A stretch of 64,000 nt of DNA from Azospirillum sp. B21 (GCF_008364825.1 NZ_VTTO01000007.1:124001-188000), one strand, 5' to 3'. Shown: positions 43,438 to 53,068, numbered from the stretch's first letter. The notes: a model not told the origin generated them from the letters alone. Translations and numbers: made by a program.

Positions 43438-46176
43438 TCAGTTCACGTCCCGCGCGACGCGGAATCCGTTGGTGAGATAGCGCACGTCGACATCGTAGCT
43501 GTTGCGCATGGTGCCGTTGATCACCTCAAGCCGGTCGCGCCAGGATCCGCCGCGCAGCACCCGCTTGCGGCAATTTCCCTGGGTCCAGGCGCTGCCGTCG
43601 GCGGGTGCGCCCTGGTAGTTGCGGTTCCAGCAATCGGCCACCCACTCCGCCACCCCGCCATTCATGTCATGCAGGCCGAAGGGGTTCGGCTTGTAGCTGC
43701 CGACCGCGGCGGGCGTCAGGTGTTCGTGCTGGCCGCCGCAATCGTCGCAGTCGGCCTGGACTTCTGCGCCCGCTCCCCACCAATAGGGCGTGGCGGTGCC
43801 CGCCCGCGCGGCAAACTCCCACTCCGCCTCGCTCGGCAGGCGGTAACGCTGCCCGGTCTTGCGGCTGAGCCACGCCACATAGGCCTGGGCATCCTGCCAA
43901 TGCAGGTTGTGGACGGGCGACGTGTCGGTGACCTTGACCATGCGCGGCAGGTCGGTGCAGCCCCCCTCCTGCATGCAGGCGCGCCATTCGCCGACGGTCA
44001 CCTCATACATGCCCATCGCGAAGGGCTTGGCGATGGTGACGCGGTGCACCGGCCGCTCCGACGCGTCGCCCTTGTCGTTCCCCATCATGAAGCTGCCGGC
44101 CGGCACCCGCACCAGCACCGGGCAGGTCGGGCAATCCTGGAAACTGTTGCCGGCGCCGTGATTGCGCGCCGCCCCGTTGGTCGGAGCCGGCGGAGCCGCA
44201 GCGACCACCTGGGGTTCGGCCAGCTGGGGCGCAGGCTGTGGAGCGGCGGCAGGCTGAGGCGCGGGCAGCGGTTCGTGCTTCAGCAGGGCGGCGGCGACGA
44301 AGCCCTGCGTGCCATCCTCCAGCGCGATGCGGTACCACCCGCCCTCCGGCACGCGGCCCAGCACCTGCACCGTCGCTCCGCGCGCCACCCGGCCAACCCG
44401 CGCGCCGCCATTGGCCGGCGTCGCCCGCAGCACTCCGTCGGCGGTGACGGTGTAGCGTCCGGGATCGGCCGGTTCCAGGCCGGGACCAAGCGCAACCTCA
44501 GCCTTGGACTCTGCTTTCGGTTGGGACGCCGTTTCCGGCGGCTTACCGGCGAGCTTCAGCGTCTCCATCTGGCGGCGGGCGATCGGAGCATAGCCGCTGC
44601 CGCCGAACAGCTGCAGGAAGGCCTGATAGTCGCCGGGCTCCTTGCTGGCCTGGACGCGTTTCCAGACGCTGTCCTCCAGCTCCGCCACCGGCGTGGTTCC
44701 CGGCGGCGCGATCTCCACCCCGACGCTGGCCGTGGCGATGCCGCCGCGCCCGTCATCGACGCTGTAGCGCAAGCTTCCGGCCGGACCGGGCGCCCCGGCT
44801 TCCGGGTCGAAGGTCAGGGCGGTCAGCGCCTGGACGGTCAGCCGGTCGCCCGGCTTCACCACGGCGGCGCCGTTGCGGACACTACCGCGGTCCGGCACGG
44901 CGGTGACGGTGACGGTCAGCGCGTCGCCGTCCGGGTCGGCTGGGGCGTCGATCCCCATCGGGTTGCCGGCGGCCCGCAGCTTGCGGTCCGCCACCACGGC
45001 CGGCGGCTGGTTGCTCGGCCGGATGGTGACGGGGATGGTGCCGGTGACCGTGCCGCCGCGGCCATCGGACACCAGGAACTCGAAGGCGCCGGCCTCCCCG
45101 CGGAAACTGCCGTCGGGCTTGAAGCTGGTGGCCGCCAGCTGCTCCACCGTCAGGTAGTCGCCGATCAGCACGCTGCGCTCCCCGACACGGACGGTGCCGC
45201 CGCGCGGCAAGCCGGTGACGCGGGCGTACATCTGGTCGTCATCGGGGTCGGTCGGCTTGCCGGACGCCAGCGGTTCCGGACTGGCACGGTCGAGCAGGGT
45301 CAGCGCCCGCAACTCTCCCACCACAGGCGGCCGGTTGGGCGGGCGCGGGTTGAAATAGAAGGGTGTGGCGCCGAGCGAGCCGTAGACGAACGGTTCCTGC
45401 CGGCCGTTGGTGGCCTGCTTCACCGTATCGCGCACATTGCGGAAGAACAGGCTCAGCTCCAGGCCGGGCGTCCGGAGATGCTCCAGCAGCGCCGCGCTGA
45501 AGGGGCTGTGGTCGCCGGTGCCGTCCTCCGCCAGCTGGTCGGCGCGGGTCGCCATCGCCACCAGCGTGTCGCTTGGCGTGTCGTCCACGCTGCCGAGGCC
45601 GGGATGGGCCTGATTGCGGTTCGACCCGCTGCGGGTCAGGCGGTCGACGAAGGGATTGTTGCGGCAGGCGTCGAGGATGAGGATGCCGAGCTTGCGCGCG
45701 CCGGCCAGTTCTCCCATCGGCAGGTTCAGCGGGATCGCCTCATAGACCAGATCGCGCTCCCGCTCCAACTGGGCGTCAGCGGGCAGTAGATAGTTGACGC
45801 CGCTGACCTGGATGCCGTGCCCAGCGTAGAAGATCACCGCCACGTCGGCCTGCGAGGCCTTCAGGCCGAACTGGCGCAGGGCGGTGGCGAAGCCGCGGGC
45901 GTCCAGGTCGTACTGCTCGTCCACCGTGAAGTTCAGGGCACGCAGTGCCTCGCCGATGGCGCGTGCGTCGTTGCGCGGGTTCAGCAGCTCCGGCGCGTTG
46001 CGGTAGTTGCTGACCCCGATGACCAGCGCCAGGCGGCTTTCCGCCGCCGCACCGCCGGAGGTTGGCCCAGAAGCGGCAGGTCCGGCCGCGCGCGCAAAGC
46101 CTGCCGGTCCCGCGATCACCAGCAGGAGCACAAGCACCGCGAAAACCTTCCGGCAGGGTCCGACCGGTCCCACCAT
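43438..46176 (-). CDS. Caspase-like / Ig-repeat / SH3 / formylglycine-type fusion protein
   Basis: A 912-residue exported protein. After a signal peptide or anchor (about residues 12-30) comes a C14 caspase-like domain with catalytic H (Y-A-G-H-G-I-Q) and C (L-D-A-C-R-N-N-P-F). Then follow two Ig/cadherin-like repeats (S-D-G-R-G-G-T, D-D-G-R-G-G-I), an SH3-like domain near 560-620, a Pro/Ala linker and a C-terminal formylglycine-generating-enzyme-like domain (F-M-M-G-N-D, M-Y-E-V-T-V-G-E-W, L-P-S-E-A-E-W-E-F, R-G-G-S-W). The start at 46176 has GGAGGCGGGG upstream. Targets unknown; such domain sets occur in signalling and conflict proteins. Confidence 0.88.
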   Translation of the reverse strand: MVGPVGPCRKVFAVLVLLLVIAGPAGFARAAGPAASGPTSGGAAAESRLALVIGVSNYRNAPELLNPRNDARAIGEALRALNFTVDEQYDLDARGFATALRQFGLKASQADVAVIFYAGHGIQVSGVNYLLPADAQLERERDLVYEAIPLNLPMGELAGARKLGILILDACRNNPFVDRLTRSGSNRNQAHPGLGSVDDTPSDTLVAMATRADQLAEDGTGDHSPFSAALLEHLRTPGLELSLFFRNVRDTVKQATNGRQEPFVYGSLGATPFYFNPRPPNRPPVVGELRALTLLDRASPEPLASGKPTDPDDDQMYARVTGLPRGGTVRVGERSVLIGDYLTVEQLAATSFKPDGSFRGEAGAFEFLVSDGRGGTVTGTIPVTIRPSNQPPAVVADRKLRAAGNPMGIDAPADPDGDALTVTVTAVPDRGSVRNGAAVVKPGDRLTVQALTALTFDPEAGAPGPAGSLRYSVDDGRGGIATASVGVEIAPPGTTPVAELEDSVWKRVQASKEPGDYQAFLQLFGGSGYAPIARRQMETLKLAGKPPETASQPKAESKAEVALGPGLEPADPGRYTVTADGVLRATPANGGARVGRVARGATVQVLGRVPEGGWYRIALEDGTQGFVAAALLKHEPLPAPQPAAAPQPAPQLAEPQVVAAAPPAPTNGAARNHGAGNSFQDCPTCPVLVRVPAGSFMMGNDKGDASERPVHRVTIAKPFAMGMYEVTVGEWRACMQEGGCTDLPRMVKVTDTSPVHNLHWQDAQAYVAWLSRKTGQRYRLPSEAEWEFAARAGTATPYWWGAGAEVQADCDDCGGQHEHLTPAAVGSYKPNPFGLHDMNGGVAEWVADCWNRNYQGAPADGSAWTQGNCRKRVLRGGSWRDRLEVINGTMRNSYDVDVRYLTNGFRVARDVN

Positions 46177-46449
46177 CCCCGCCTCCGTACCTGAGCAAAG
46201 AGGCGCCGCACTCCATCGATGACATCCGACTGTCACATCCATCTACGGGTCAGCCGGCGAAGCTTACGGCGCATAGCGATGGGCTGTTCAAAATATTTCC
46301 GGAAATTGCCGGCAACCCGCCATGGATGGAAGAAGCATACCCGCGGCAACAAGCAATTCCAAGACGCCCCTTCTGCCTAACTCCGGCAAAAGAGGAGGTG
46401 GCAGACCGAAGGGATTACTGCGCGCATCGCACACGAGTTCTGATTGTCC

Positions 46450-48360
46450 TCACGCACAACCGTCAGCATCGCCGTCGTCGACCAGCAGCCAGATACGCAC
46501 CGTCCTGGTCTTGCCCTTCAGCGCCACCTCCCCCACCGGCATCGCGGTGCATCGGCCCTGGACATCCTGCCGCACCGCCTGCCCCACCGCTTGCCAGGTC
46601 GGATCGCCGACGATGATGCGGCAGTGGCGGGACGTCCGGGCCTCGACCAGCTTGCCGTAGGCCTCCAGCCGGGCGGCGGTGTTGGCGGTGTCCCCCAGCA
46701 GCGAATATTCGCTGTGGCGCAGCCCGCCCAGGCTGCCGGCCACCAGGGGGCCGGTGTGCAGGCCGACGCGGATGCCGACCGGCGGCAGTCCCTCCGCCTG
46801 CCATTGCCGGTTCAGCGCCACCAGTTCCCGCCCCATCTGCAGGGCGCAGCGGACGGCGCGGAGGGCATCGGCGTCGATCTGCGCCTGCGTGGTGCGGGCG
46901 ACCGGCGCGCCGAAGACCGCCAGAACCGCATCGCCGACGAAGCGCAGCACCACCCCGTCATTGGCGGTGACGATGCGCACCATGGCGTCGAGATAGCCTT
47001 CCAGCCAGCGGATCAGCGGCTCCGGCTCCAGTGCTTCGCAGATGGTGGTGAAGCCTTCGATGTCGGAAAACAGCACGGTCGCGGTCAACTGCTGCGGGCG
47101 CGGGCGGTTGCCGGCCATGAAGGTCGCGCGCTCGCGCCAGATTTCCTCCGCCACCGGCTGGGAGACGTGATTGGCGAACAGCTGCATCATGACGCGCCGG
47201 TCGGCCCGCTCCCGCAGCGACAATTGCACGGTCATGGCGGCGATGCCGGCGACCCAGGCCAGCGACGGCACCACCAGCGGCACCAGCGGCCCGCCGGCCG
47301 CGAACAGCGCCGCCGCGCCGGTCCAGCCCGCCGCCGGCACGAGCAGGCCCACCGATGCCAGCAACCACAACGGCAGCCCGGCCAGCGCGACGGCCACCCC
47401 GGCGGCCGCCGTCAGCAGCGCCAGCGCCGCCTCCCCCGCGACAGGCAGGCGCGGGCTGCTCCGCCCGTCGAGAAGTTGGGCCAGCACATGCGCCTCAATC
47501 TCGACGCCGGCCGTCGAGGATCCGGCGGGCGACAGCGGCGTGCGGTGCTGGTCGATCCCAGCCAGGGCCGTGCCCACCAGCACCATCCGCCCGGCCAGCC
47601 AGTCCTTGGGCAGCAGGGCGACCGCCTCCGCGGGATAGACCGGGAAAGGGGACGTGGCGCCGTCCGGCCGGCCATGCCAGTCGATGCGGAAGGGCTCCGC
47701 CGGCACGCCGGACACGCCGCCGACGCGGGCGAGCTGCACCGGCAGGCTGGGTGTTCCGTCGCCGCCGAAGGGAACATGCCAGCGCACGGCGGCATCCAGC
47801 CGGTCCTTCGCCAGATTGGCGTGGCCGCGCGGCAGCCCTTCGGTGAACTCGTTCAGAAAACGTCTCTGCCGTTCGGTCAAAGGCGTCTGCTCCAGCGCGG
47901 TGATCGCGACCACCGGAACCGACGCGCCGAGCATGGCGCGGCGCAGCCGCTCGTCAAGCGCCGGCAGGGTCGGCTGATCGAACAGCACGTCGATGCCGAT
48001 GGCGCGGACCCGCGCCGCCTCCAGCACGCCGATCATGTCGGCCAGCATGCCGCGATCCACCGGCGACCGGCAGGCCAGCCCGGCGAAGCTGTCCTCCCCG
48101 AACAGCACCAATGCAATGGCCGGATGCTGCGGCCGGGCCGGTGCCGACGCGGCGATCAGCCGGTCGCCCAGGCTCTCGTCGGCGGTGCGCAGCGGCGGCA
48201 CAAATCTCGCGGCGGCAAGCGCCAGCAGGGCGCTGCCAAGTACGACGGCCACGGCCAACCGCATCCCCGGCCAGCGGCGCCGGCCGGGCTCCGGCGGCTC
48301 CGGCTTTACGGCGGGAGAGGCCCGCGGTCTCTCCTTGGGGGGCGCGGGTGCTCCGTCCAT
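46450..48360 (-). CDS. CHASE2 adenylate/guanylate cyclase
   Basis: A 636-residue membrane protein. One N-terminal helix (about residues 33-50) precedes an extracellular CHASE2 domain (I-G-I-D-V-L-F-D-Q-P, D-Q-H-R-T-P). Three helices follow, then a class III nucleotide cyclase domain with metal site F-S-D-I-E-G-F-T, G-D-A-V-L-A-V-F-G and V-G-L-H-T-G-P-L-V-A-G. It would make cAMP in response to an outside signal. It lies 8 bases upstream of a DUF4384 gene on the same strand and so probably belongs to that transcript. Confidence 0.9.
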   Translation of the reverse strand: MDGAPAPPKERPRASPAVKPEPPEPGRRRWPGMRLAVAVVLGSALLALAAARFVPPLRTADESLGDRLIAASAPARPQHPAIALVLFGEDSFAGLACRSPVDRGMLADMIGVLEAARVRAIGIDVLFDQPTLPALDERLRRAMLGASVPVVAITALEQTPLTERQRRFLNEFTEGLPRGHANLAKDRLDAAVRWHVPFGGDGTPSLPVQLARVGGVSGVPAEPFRIDWHGRPDGATSPFPVYPAEAVALLPKDWLAGRMVLVGTALAGIDQHRTPLSPAGSSTAGVEIEAHVLAQLLDGRSSPRLPVAGEAALALLTAAAGVAVALAGLPLWLLASVGLLVPAAGWTGAAALFAAGGPLVPLVVPSLAWVAGIAAMTVQLSLRERADRRVMMQLFANHVSQPVAEEIWRERATFMAGNRPRPQQLTATVLFSDIEGFTTICEALEPEPLIRWLEGYLDAMVRIVTANDGVVLRFVGDAVLAVFGAPVARTTQAQIDADALRAVRCALQMGRELVALNRQWQAEGLPPVGIRVGLHTGPLVAGSLGGLRHSEYSLLGDTANTAARLEAYGKLVEARTSRHCRIIVGDPTWQAVGQAVRQDVQGRCTAMPVGEVALKGKTRTVRIWLLVDDGDADGCA

Positions 48361-48368
48361 GCGGCTCC

Positions 48369-49514
48369 TCAGCGAACCTTCAGGACAAGCTGTGCGGATG
48401 CCACTTCGGTCTCGCGCAGGCGGGACACCGCGCGGTCGAGCTGGACGGCGGCCTCCTCGGCAAGCGGGCGGAAGGCGTCGGTACGGCCGGGCATCTCGCC
48501 GTCAAGATTGCGGCTGGCGGCGATGCAGCGCACCTCCAGATCGGCGGGACCGTCACCGGCCCGCAGGGGCATGCGGTCACCGGACAGGCTGACCGGCGCA
48601 TTGCCCGCCACATGGGCGCTCATGGCGGCGCCGGCCGGAAAGATGGGAATCAGCTGGGCCCGCGCATTGCGCAGATAGCAATAAAGGTGGGCGTCGCGGT
48701 CGGTCTGGACCAGCAGCCGGATATCCTCGCCCGGCCGGTAGGCGGCTCCGGCACCGGCTGCGGAAGCCGGATCGGCGGTGAGAAAGAGGGCAAGCGGCAC
48801 CGTAACATCGCGCAAGGCCGCCATCGCCGCGCCGATCTGCCCGGTGCAGCCGGCCGAGGCCATGCCCACCGCCAGCGCCGCCCCGGCCGTCGGGTCCACA
48901 AGGCGGACATGCAAGGTGCCGATCGGCGTTCCATCCGGCCGCAGGGCCGCAATGTCCGCCCCGTCCGTCAGCGGAAGACTCTGCGGCCAGGGAGCCGAAG
49001 CACTGCCGGCCCAGCTGACCGATGCGCGCCTTCCAGCGGCCATGTCCTGCAACTGCATGCCGTCCAGCCCGCCATCCGCCGGGCGGCGCAGCATGGGCAG
49101 GCTTCCGGCCCTGACGCAGCGGGTGCCGGGAACCGACGGGTCGATCGCCAGCGCACGCTCCAGCGCCGCCTCCAGCGGGTTTCCCAAGGCGCGGGCCGCG
49201 CCCAGGTCGCTCTGCATGAAGCGGTCGTCGACGGGACCGGCACGGGCCGAAACGGCGCTGTCGGCCATCTCGCCGGGGATCCCGTCATAGGGGCCGCGCA
49301 GCCGCAACAGGCGGCCATTGGCGAACAGCAGCGTCGCGTTGGCCCCGTCGGGAAGCCGGACGGCCTGACCGTCGGCGACGAGCTGGCCCTGGACATAGCC
49401 GGGCGCGCTGGACGCCACCACCACGGCCTCCGCCCGCACTCCGGGAGCGAGGCCGCAGCCCAGGGCCGCGACGGCCGCGGCACCCAGCAGATGGGACAGA
49501 GTTCTCTTGGACAT
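48369..49514 (-). CDS. DUF4384 periplasmic protein
   Basis: A 381-residue protein with signal peptide (to G-V-R-A). The C-terminal part carries a DUF4384 domain, visible as Y-R-P-G-E-D-I-R-L-L-V-Q-T-D and Y-C-Y-L-R-N-A-R-A-Q, similar to that in the CsgG-like fusion at 50815. The N-terminal part resembles no family I know. The start at 49514 follows GAAAGGTGA. Together with the CsgG-like gene it suggests that DUF4384 modules are part of this secretion locus. Confidence 0.72.
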   Translation of the reverse strand: MSKRTLSHLLGAAAVAALGCGLAPGVRAEAVVVASSAPGYVQGQLVADGQAVRLPDGANATLLFANGRLLRLRGPYDGIPGEMADSAVSARAGPVDDRFMQSDLGAARALGNPLEAALERALAIDPSVPGTRCVRAGSLPMLRRPADGGLDGMQLQDMAAGRRASVSWAGSASAPWPQSLPLTDGADIAALRPDGTPIGTLHVRLVDPTAGAALAVGMASAGCTGQIGAAMAALRDVTVPLALFLTADPASAAGAGAAYRPGEDIRLLVQTDRDAHLYCYLRNARAQLIPIFPAGAAMSAHVAGNAPVSLSGDRMPLRAGDGPADLEVRCIAASRNLDGEMPGRTDAFRPLAEEAAVQLDRAVSRLRETEVASAQLVLKVR

Positions 49515-49539
49515 GATGGTCACCTTTCGGTTGGATTCG

Positions 49540-49896
49540 TCAGTCGCGGCTGCGGCCTTTCCCGTCATCGGGGGCGAGCAGGCAGGCGGTGCGGGACTGC
49601 GTCATCACCGACACCGTTCCATCCGGACCGCCGCTGCGGCGGAAGCGCAGCCCGTTTATCTGGCTGGCGATGCTGAGCGAGACGACGGCGAGGTCCGCCT
49701 CGTCAATGATCTTGTGGCCGTCCTGCCAGCACTGGACGCGGACCCGCGTGCCGGCCGGGGCGACGTCCACGCCACCCTGGGCGCCGCCGCTGGTGGCGCC
49801 GGAATTCTCCGGGCTCTTCTTCCGGACCAGCGTGGCGTCGGCGGCGCCGGTGACGGCCAGGCCGAGGCAGGCGGCGAGGAGCAAGGCGTGCTTCAT
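49540..49896 (-). CDS. Small secreted hypothetical protein
   Basis: A 118-residue protein with signal peptide (cleavage near G-A-A-D-A). The mature part is hydrophilic with two cysteines (V-Q-C-W-Q, T-A-C-L-L). V-R-V-Q-C-W-Q-D-G-H-K-I-I-D-E resembles a short beta-sandwich. Family not recognised. Strong GGAGGGG site before ATG 49896. Lies between the OmpA and DUF4384 genes. Confidence 0.62.
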   Translation of the reverse strand: MKHALLLAACLGLAVTGAADATLVRKKSPENSGATSGGAQGGVDVAPAGTRVRVQCWQDGHKIIDEADLAVVSLSIASQINGLRFRRSGGPDGTVSVMTQSRTACLLAPDDGKGRSRD

Positions 49897-49922
49897 GACA
49901 TCCCCTCCGTTCCGGCCGCCGC

Positions 49923-50699
49923 TCAACGGGTCGGCTTGAATTCGACGCGCCGGTTGCGGCCGTCATAGGGATTGGCAGCGAGCGGCGCGCTCGGCCCCTT
50001 GCCGTCCACGGTGATGCGCTTGGGATCGATCTGGTGGACGCGGACGAGATATTCGCCGACCGACACCGCGCGCCGCTGCGACAGCAGCATGTTGTAGGGA
50101 AGGCTGCCGCTGGCATCGGTATGCCCCTCAACCGTCAGTCCCAGATTCGGGTCCTCCTTCATCAACGCGCCGACGGCGTCGATGTAGGACGCGGAGTCCG
50201 TCGGAATCTCGGCGGAATTGAGAGCGAAGTTGATGCGGAACCCGAAGGCTTGCGGCGCTTCACCCCCTTGCGCGGTGGTGTCGGCGGGCGGTTCGGCGGC
50301 CGGGGCCTCCATCCGCACCTCCTGCCGGCGCTGCTTATGGGCAGGGCGGCTCGGGGCGGGTTGGGCGGCGGGCTGGGCATCATACTGAGGAGCCGGCTGC
50401 GCCGCAGGCGGGACGGGTGCCGTGCCGTAGTTGATCTCGTCGATGGGGCGCGGGCGCTTGGCGGCGGCGCCGGCCGCTCCGCCGATGATCTCGATGCTGC
50501 GCGTGCGGATTTTCGGTTCCGGCGCCACCACCTCGCGCAGTTCTTCCACGCTGGGCGGCCGGTCGAACATCATCACCTTCGACGGGCCGGACCCTTCCAC
50601 GGTCTGGGCGGATGCCGGTCCGGCGCAAACGGCGGCCAGCATCGGCAGGGTGGCGGCCAGGGCATGGGCCAGGAAGGGGGACAGGATGGACTTCGTCAT
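49923..50699 (-). CDS. OmpA-family outer-membrane protein
   Basis: A 258-residue protein with signal peptide, a low-complexity Pro/Ala/Gln-rich linker and a C-terminal OmpA peptidoglycan-binding domain. Key blocks are I-N-F-A-L-N-S-A-E-I-P, V-E-G-H-T-D-A-S-G and R-R-A-V-S-V-G-E-Y-L. It likely anchors the outer membrane or a complex to peptidoglycan. Member of the same minus-strand run as the CsgG-like gene. Confidence 0.85.
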   Translation of the reverse strand: MTKSILSPFLAHALAATLPMLAAVCAGPASAQTVEGSGPSKVMMFDRPPSVEELREVVAPEPKIRTRSIEIIGGAAGAAAKRPRPIDEINYGTAPVPPAAQPAPQYDAQPAAQPAPSRPAHKQRRQEVRMEAPAAEPPADTTAQGGEAPQAFGFRINFALNSAEIPTDSASYIDAVGALMKEDPNLGLTVEGHTDASGSLPYNMLLSQRRAVSVGEYLVRVHQIDPKRITVDGKGPSAPLAANPYDGRNRRVEFKPTR

Positions 50700-50814
50700 C
50701 TGAGGCTCCATGGGCAGGACAAGGAACGGCGTTGCCCCTGGTTCTATCGCCACCCCCCTCCCCCGCGCTGTGAGCCGGCCAACAGTCGGCGGCGGTTTTC
50801 CGGAGAGAACGGGT

Positions 50815-52374
50815 CTAACCGCCCTGCGCCAGCGTGCCCGGCAGCACTTTCACCGACAGCCGCTTGGCACGGGCGTCGCTCCCCTTGGCCGTCGCGAAGG
50901 CGTTGATCACGTCATCCAGCGCGGTGCCGGGGATGGGCTGCAGATCCTCGCTCTTGAGCGCCTCCGGGATCCGCACGCCGATCTCGTCATGCGACAGGAT
51001 GCAGGCCACCGTCTCCTCCGCGCCTGCACGGTCCATCCGCAGATTGAAGGGCTTCTGCACGCCGGGCGGGATTTCCACCTGCCGGCCGGCCTCAACGAAG
51101 GCGTCGGGCTGGAAGCGGTTGGGGAAGATGCGGGAAACCGTACCGGCGGCATCGCGGTAATAGCAGTAGACGAAGCCGTCCGCCGTCGGCTGCATCCGCA
51201 CCACCAGCGCTTCCCCGGCGCGGTAACGCGGTGCCGGGCCGCGGTCCGACGACAGCAGCAGGTCGAGTTTGGCCGGAGACGGCTGGGGACGCGGCAGTCC
51301 CTCGCCGCCGGCGTTGCTGACGCTCTGCAGCCGGGCCGGCAGTGCTCCGCCCTGGCCGGGCGGCTTGGCGAGCAGGCGCTGGTAGAGGTCGAAATCGATG
51401 CGCCCGGTTGCGATCAGGTCGTTGTCCGCCTGGAAGCGGCCGACAGCCTCGGCGGTCCGCTGGTCGAGCTGCCCGTTGACCGGCCCGTCGTAATAGCCCT
51501 GCGCCGAAAGCGCCCGCTGGGTGAAGGTGACGCGCTCCGCCGGTGCCATGCCGTCGAACCAGCCGCGCGCCTCCGCCATGAAGGCCGGGTTGGTCTGGTC
51601 GATGCCAAGGCATTGCCAATAGGGCACGCGGGTCAGCTTGCCCAATACCTCGATGGTGCTGAGTTCGACCAGCGTGCGCACGCCCTGGTGCAGACCCTCC
51701 GATCGGTTCAGCGAGATGTTGAAGGACAGTCCGGCCTTGCCGATCACCCCGCCAGCATCCGCCCCGCGCCCCGACGACACCACCGCCAGCGTGTTGGACG
51801 CCGACATGCCGGGGATGATCTGGCGGGTCACCAACTCCCCGACATTGAGGTCGACCGAGACCATCGACATCACCTGGTCGGCCGACACGCCGAGGTCCAG
51901 CTTGGGCAGCGACAGCCCCGCCCCCGCCGCCTCGCTGACCACATTGTCGTCCAGTTGGGTGATGGCGCCGCGGATGTAGTAGGAGGGCGCGCGGAAATTC
52001 GGCTGCACCCCGATCATCCAGTACAGCGCGTTGACGTCGTCCAGAGCCGGTTCGAAATCCACGAAGCGGAAGGCGTTGGACGTCTCCGACATGCGGGAGA
52101 CGGCGGTGATCAGCATCTCCTTCGTGCCGCCGGCCACCCGGCCGGTGGCATCGGGCAGGCCGTTGGCGGTGATGTAGATGTCGCGCTTGCCGTGGGTCCA
52201 CAGCAGCGTGTCCATGCAGCGCAGCGCCTCGCTGAAGCTGCTGATGGTGCGGACGGCGGGTGTCTTCGGCTGCTGCACCACGCGGGCCATCTCGCCGGAG
52301 GTGAAGCAGCCGCCCAGCGCCAGCGTCAGGCCGGCGGAAACCCCGAGCGAACCAAGGAACCGGACCATGCTCAT
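50815..52374 (-). CDS. CsgG-like lipoprotein fused to peptidoglycan-binding and DUF4384 domains
   Basis: A 519-residue lipoprotein; the lipobox L-A-L-G-G-C has the lipidated Cys at residue 23. Residues 45-235 resemble CsgG/HfaB, the outer-membrane channel of curli-type secretion: Y-Y-I-R-G-A-I-T-Q-L-D-D-N-V, L-D-L-G-V-S-A-D-Q and V-D-L-N-V-G-E-L-V-T-R. A peptidoglycan-binding domain follows near 275-335 (Q-G-Y-Y-D-G-P-V-N-G), then a DUF4384 domain near 370-460 (F-V-Y-C-Y-Y-R-D-A-A-G-T). The start at 52374 has AGGAGA upstream. It is the probable exporter for the repeat proteins upstream. Confidence 0.8.
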   Translation of the reverse strand: MSMVRFLGSLGVSAGLTLALGGCFTSGEMARVVQQPKTPAVRTISSFSEALRCMDTLLWTHGKRDIYITANGLPDATGRVAGGTKEMLITAVSRMSETSNAFRFVDFEPALDDVNALYWMIGVQPNFRAPSYYIRGAITQLDDNVVSEAAGAGLSLPKLDLGVSADQVMSMVSVDLNVGELVTRQIIPGMSASNTLAVVSSGRGADAGGVIGKAGLSFNISLNRSEGLHQGVRTLVELSTIEVLGKLTRVPYWQCLGIDQTNPAFMAEARGWFDGMAPAERVTFTQRALSAQGYYDGPVNGQLDQRTAEAVGRFQADNDLIATGRIDFDLYQRLLAKPPGQGGALPARLQSVSNAGGEGLPRPQPSPAKLDLLLSSDRGPAPRYRAGEALVVRMQPTADGFVYCYYRDAAGTVSRIFPNRFQPDAFVEAGRQVEIPPGVQKPFNLRMDRAGAEETVACILSHDEIGVRIPEALKSEDLQPIPGTALDDVINAFATAKGSDARAKRLSVKVLPGTLAQGG

Positions 52375-52426
52375 CGGCGCTGTCTCCTGTGGGTTGGGGC
52401 CGGGTCCGGGTCTCCGGCTTTGGCCG

Positions 52427-53002
52427 TCACCGCGCCGAAAGTTGCTGGCCGCGGTCGGCACGGACGGTGATGGTGATCTTCTTCGACATGATCGGCGGGT
52501 CGTGCGGCACATGGTCGGCGTCGGCCAGGACCAGCTGCAGCGTGTGCCGCCCCGGCGGCAGTTCCAGGATGGTTTCGGTCTGGCCCTTGCCGAAATGCAG
52601 GTGCTGCTTGTCGCTGGGGATCGGCTCGTCGAAGGCCTTCAGATCGGTGTCGATCAGCAGATGGTGGTGCCCGGTGCCGTCCTTGCGCACGCCGGCCGGA
52701 GCGACGCCGAAATTCCGCAGCCCGAACCACACCTTGAACCGCGTTCCCACCACCTGCCCGTTGTTGGGCCAGCCGATGTAGAGCCATGCCTCCTTGCGGC
52801 CGGGCGTCCGCGGCGCGGCCGGAGACGCCTGCTCCGCGGCCGCGGGCTTTTGCTCGGCCTTTTGGTCGGGAGACGCCTCTGCCGCAGCCGCGGGGGCCGC
52901 CGGCACGATCAATGGTGCGACCGACAGCACTCCCCACAGCACGACCTTCACAGCGGCGCGCGGACCGGGGCCGGACGCAAGCACGGACATTCCAGTCTTC
53001 AT
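52427..53002 (-). CDS. DUF4399 secreted protein 1
   Basis: A 191-residue exported protein (signal peptide in residues 1-41, then an acidic/Ala linker) with a DUF4399 domain: W-P-N-N-G-Q-V-V, F-G-L-R-N-F-G-V-A-P-A-G and H-H-H-L-L-I-D-T-D followed by H-F-G-K-G-Q-T-E. Multiple conserved histidines suggest metal or ligand binding, but the function of the family is unknown to me. Paralogue of the next gene. Confidence 0.78.
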   Translation of the reverse strand: MKTGMSVLASGPGPRAAVKVVLWGVLSVAPLIVPAAPAAAAEASPDQKAEQKPAAAEQASPAAPRTPGRKEAWLYIGWPNNGQVVGTRFKVWFGLRNFGVAPAGVRKDGTGHHHLLIDTDLKAFDEPIPSDKQHLHFGKGQTETILELPPGRHTLQLVLADADHVPHDPPIMSKKITITVRADRGQQLSAR

Positions 53003-53068
53003 GGTGCCCTCCCAAATGGACGCAAGCCGGCGAACATGAACCGGCGGACATCAGCCGGACGGAACCGG

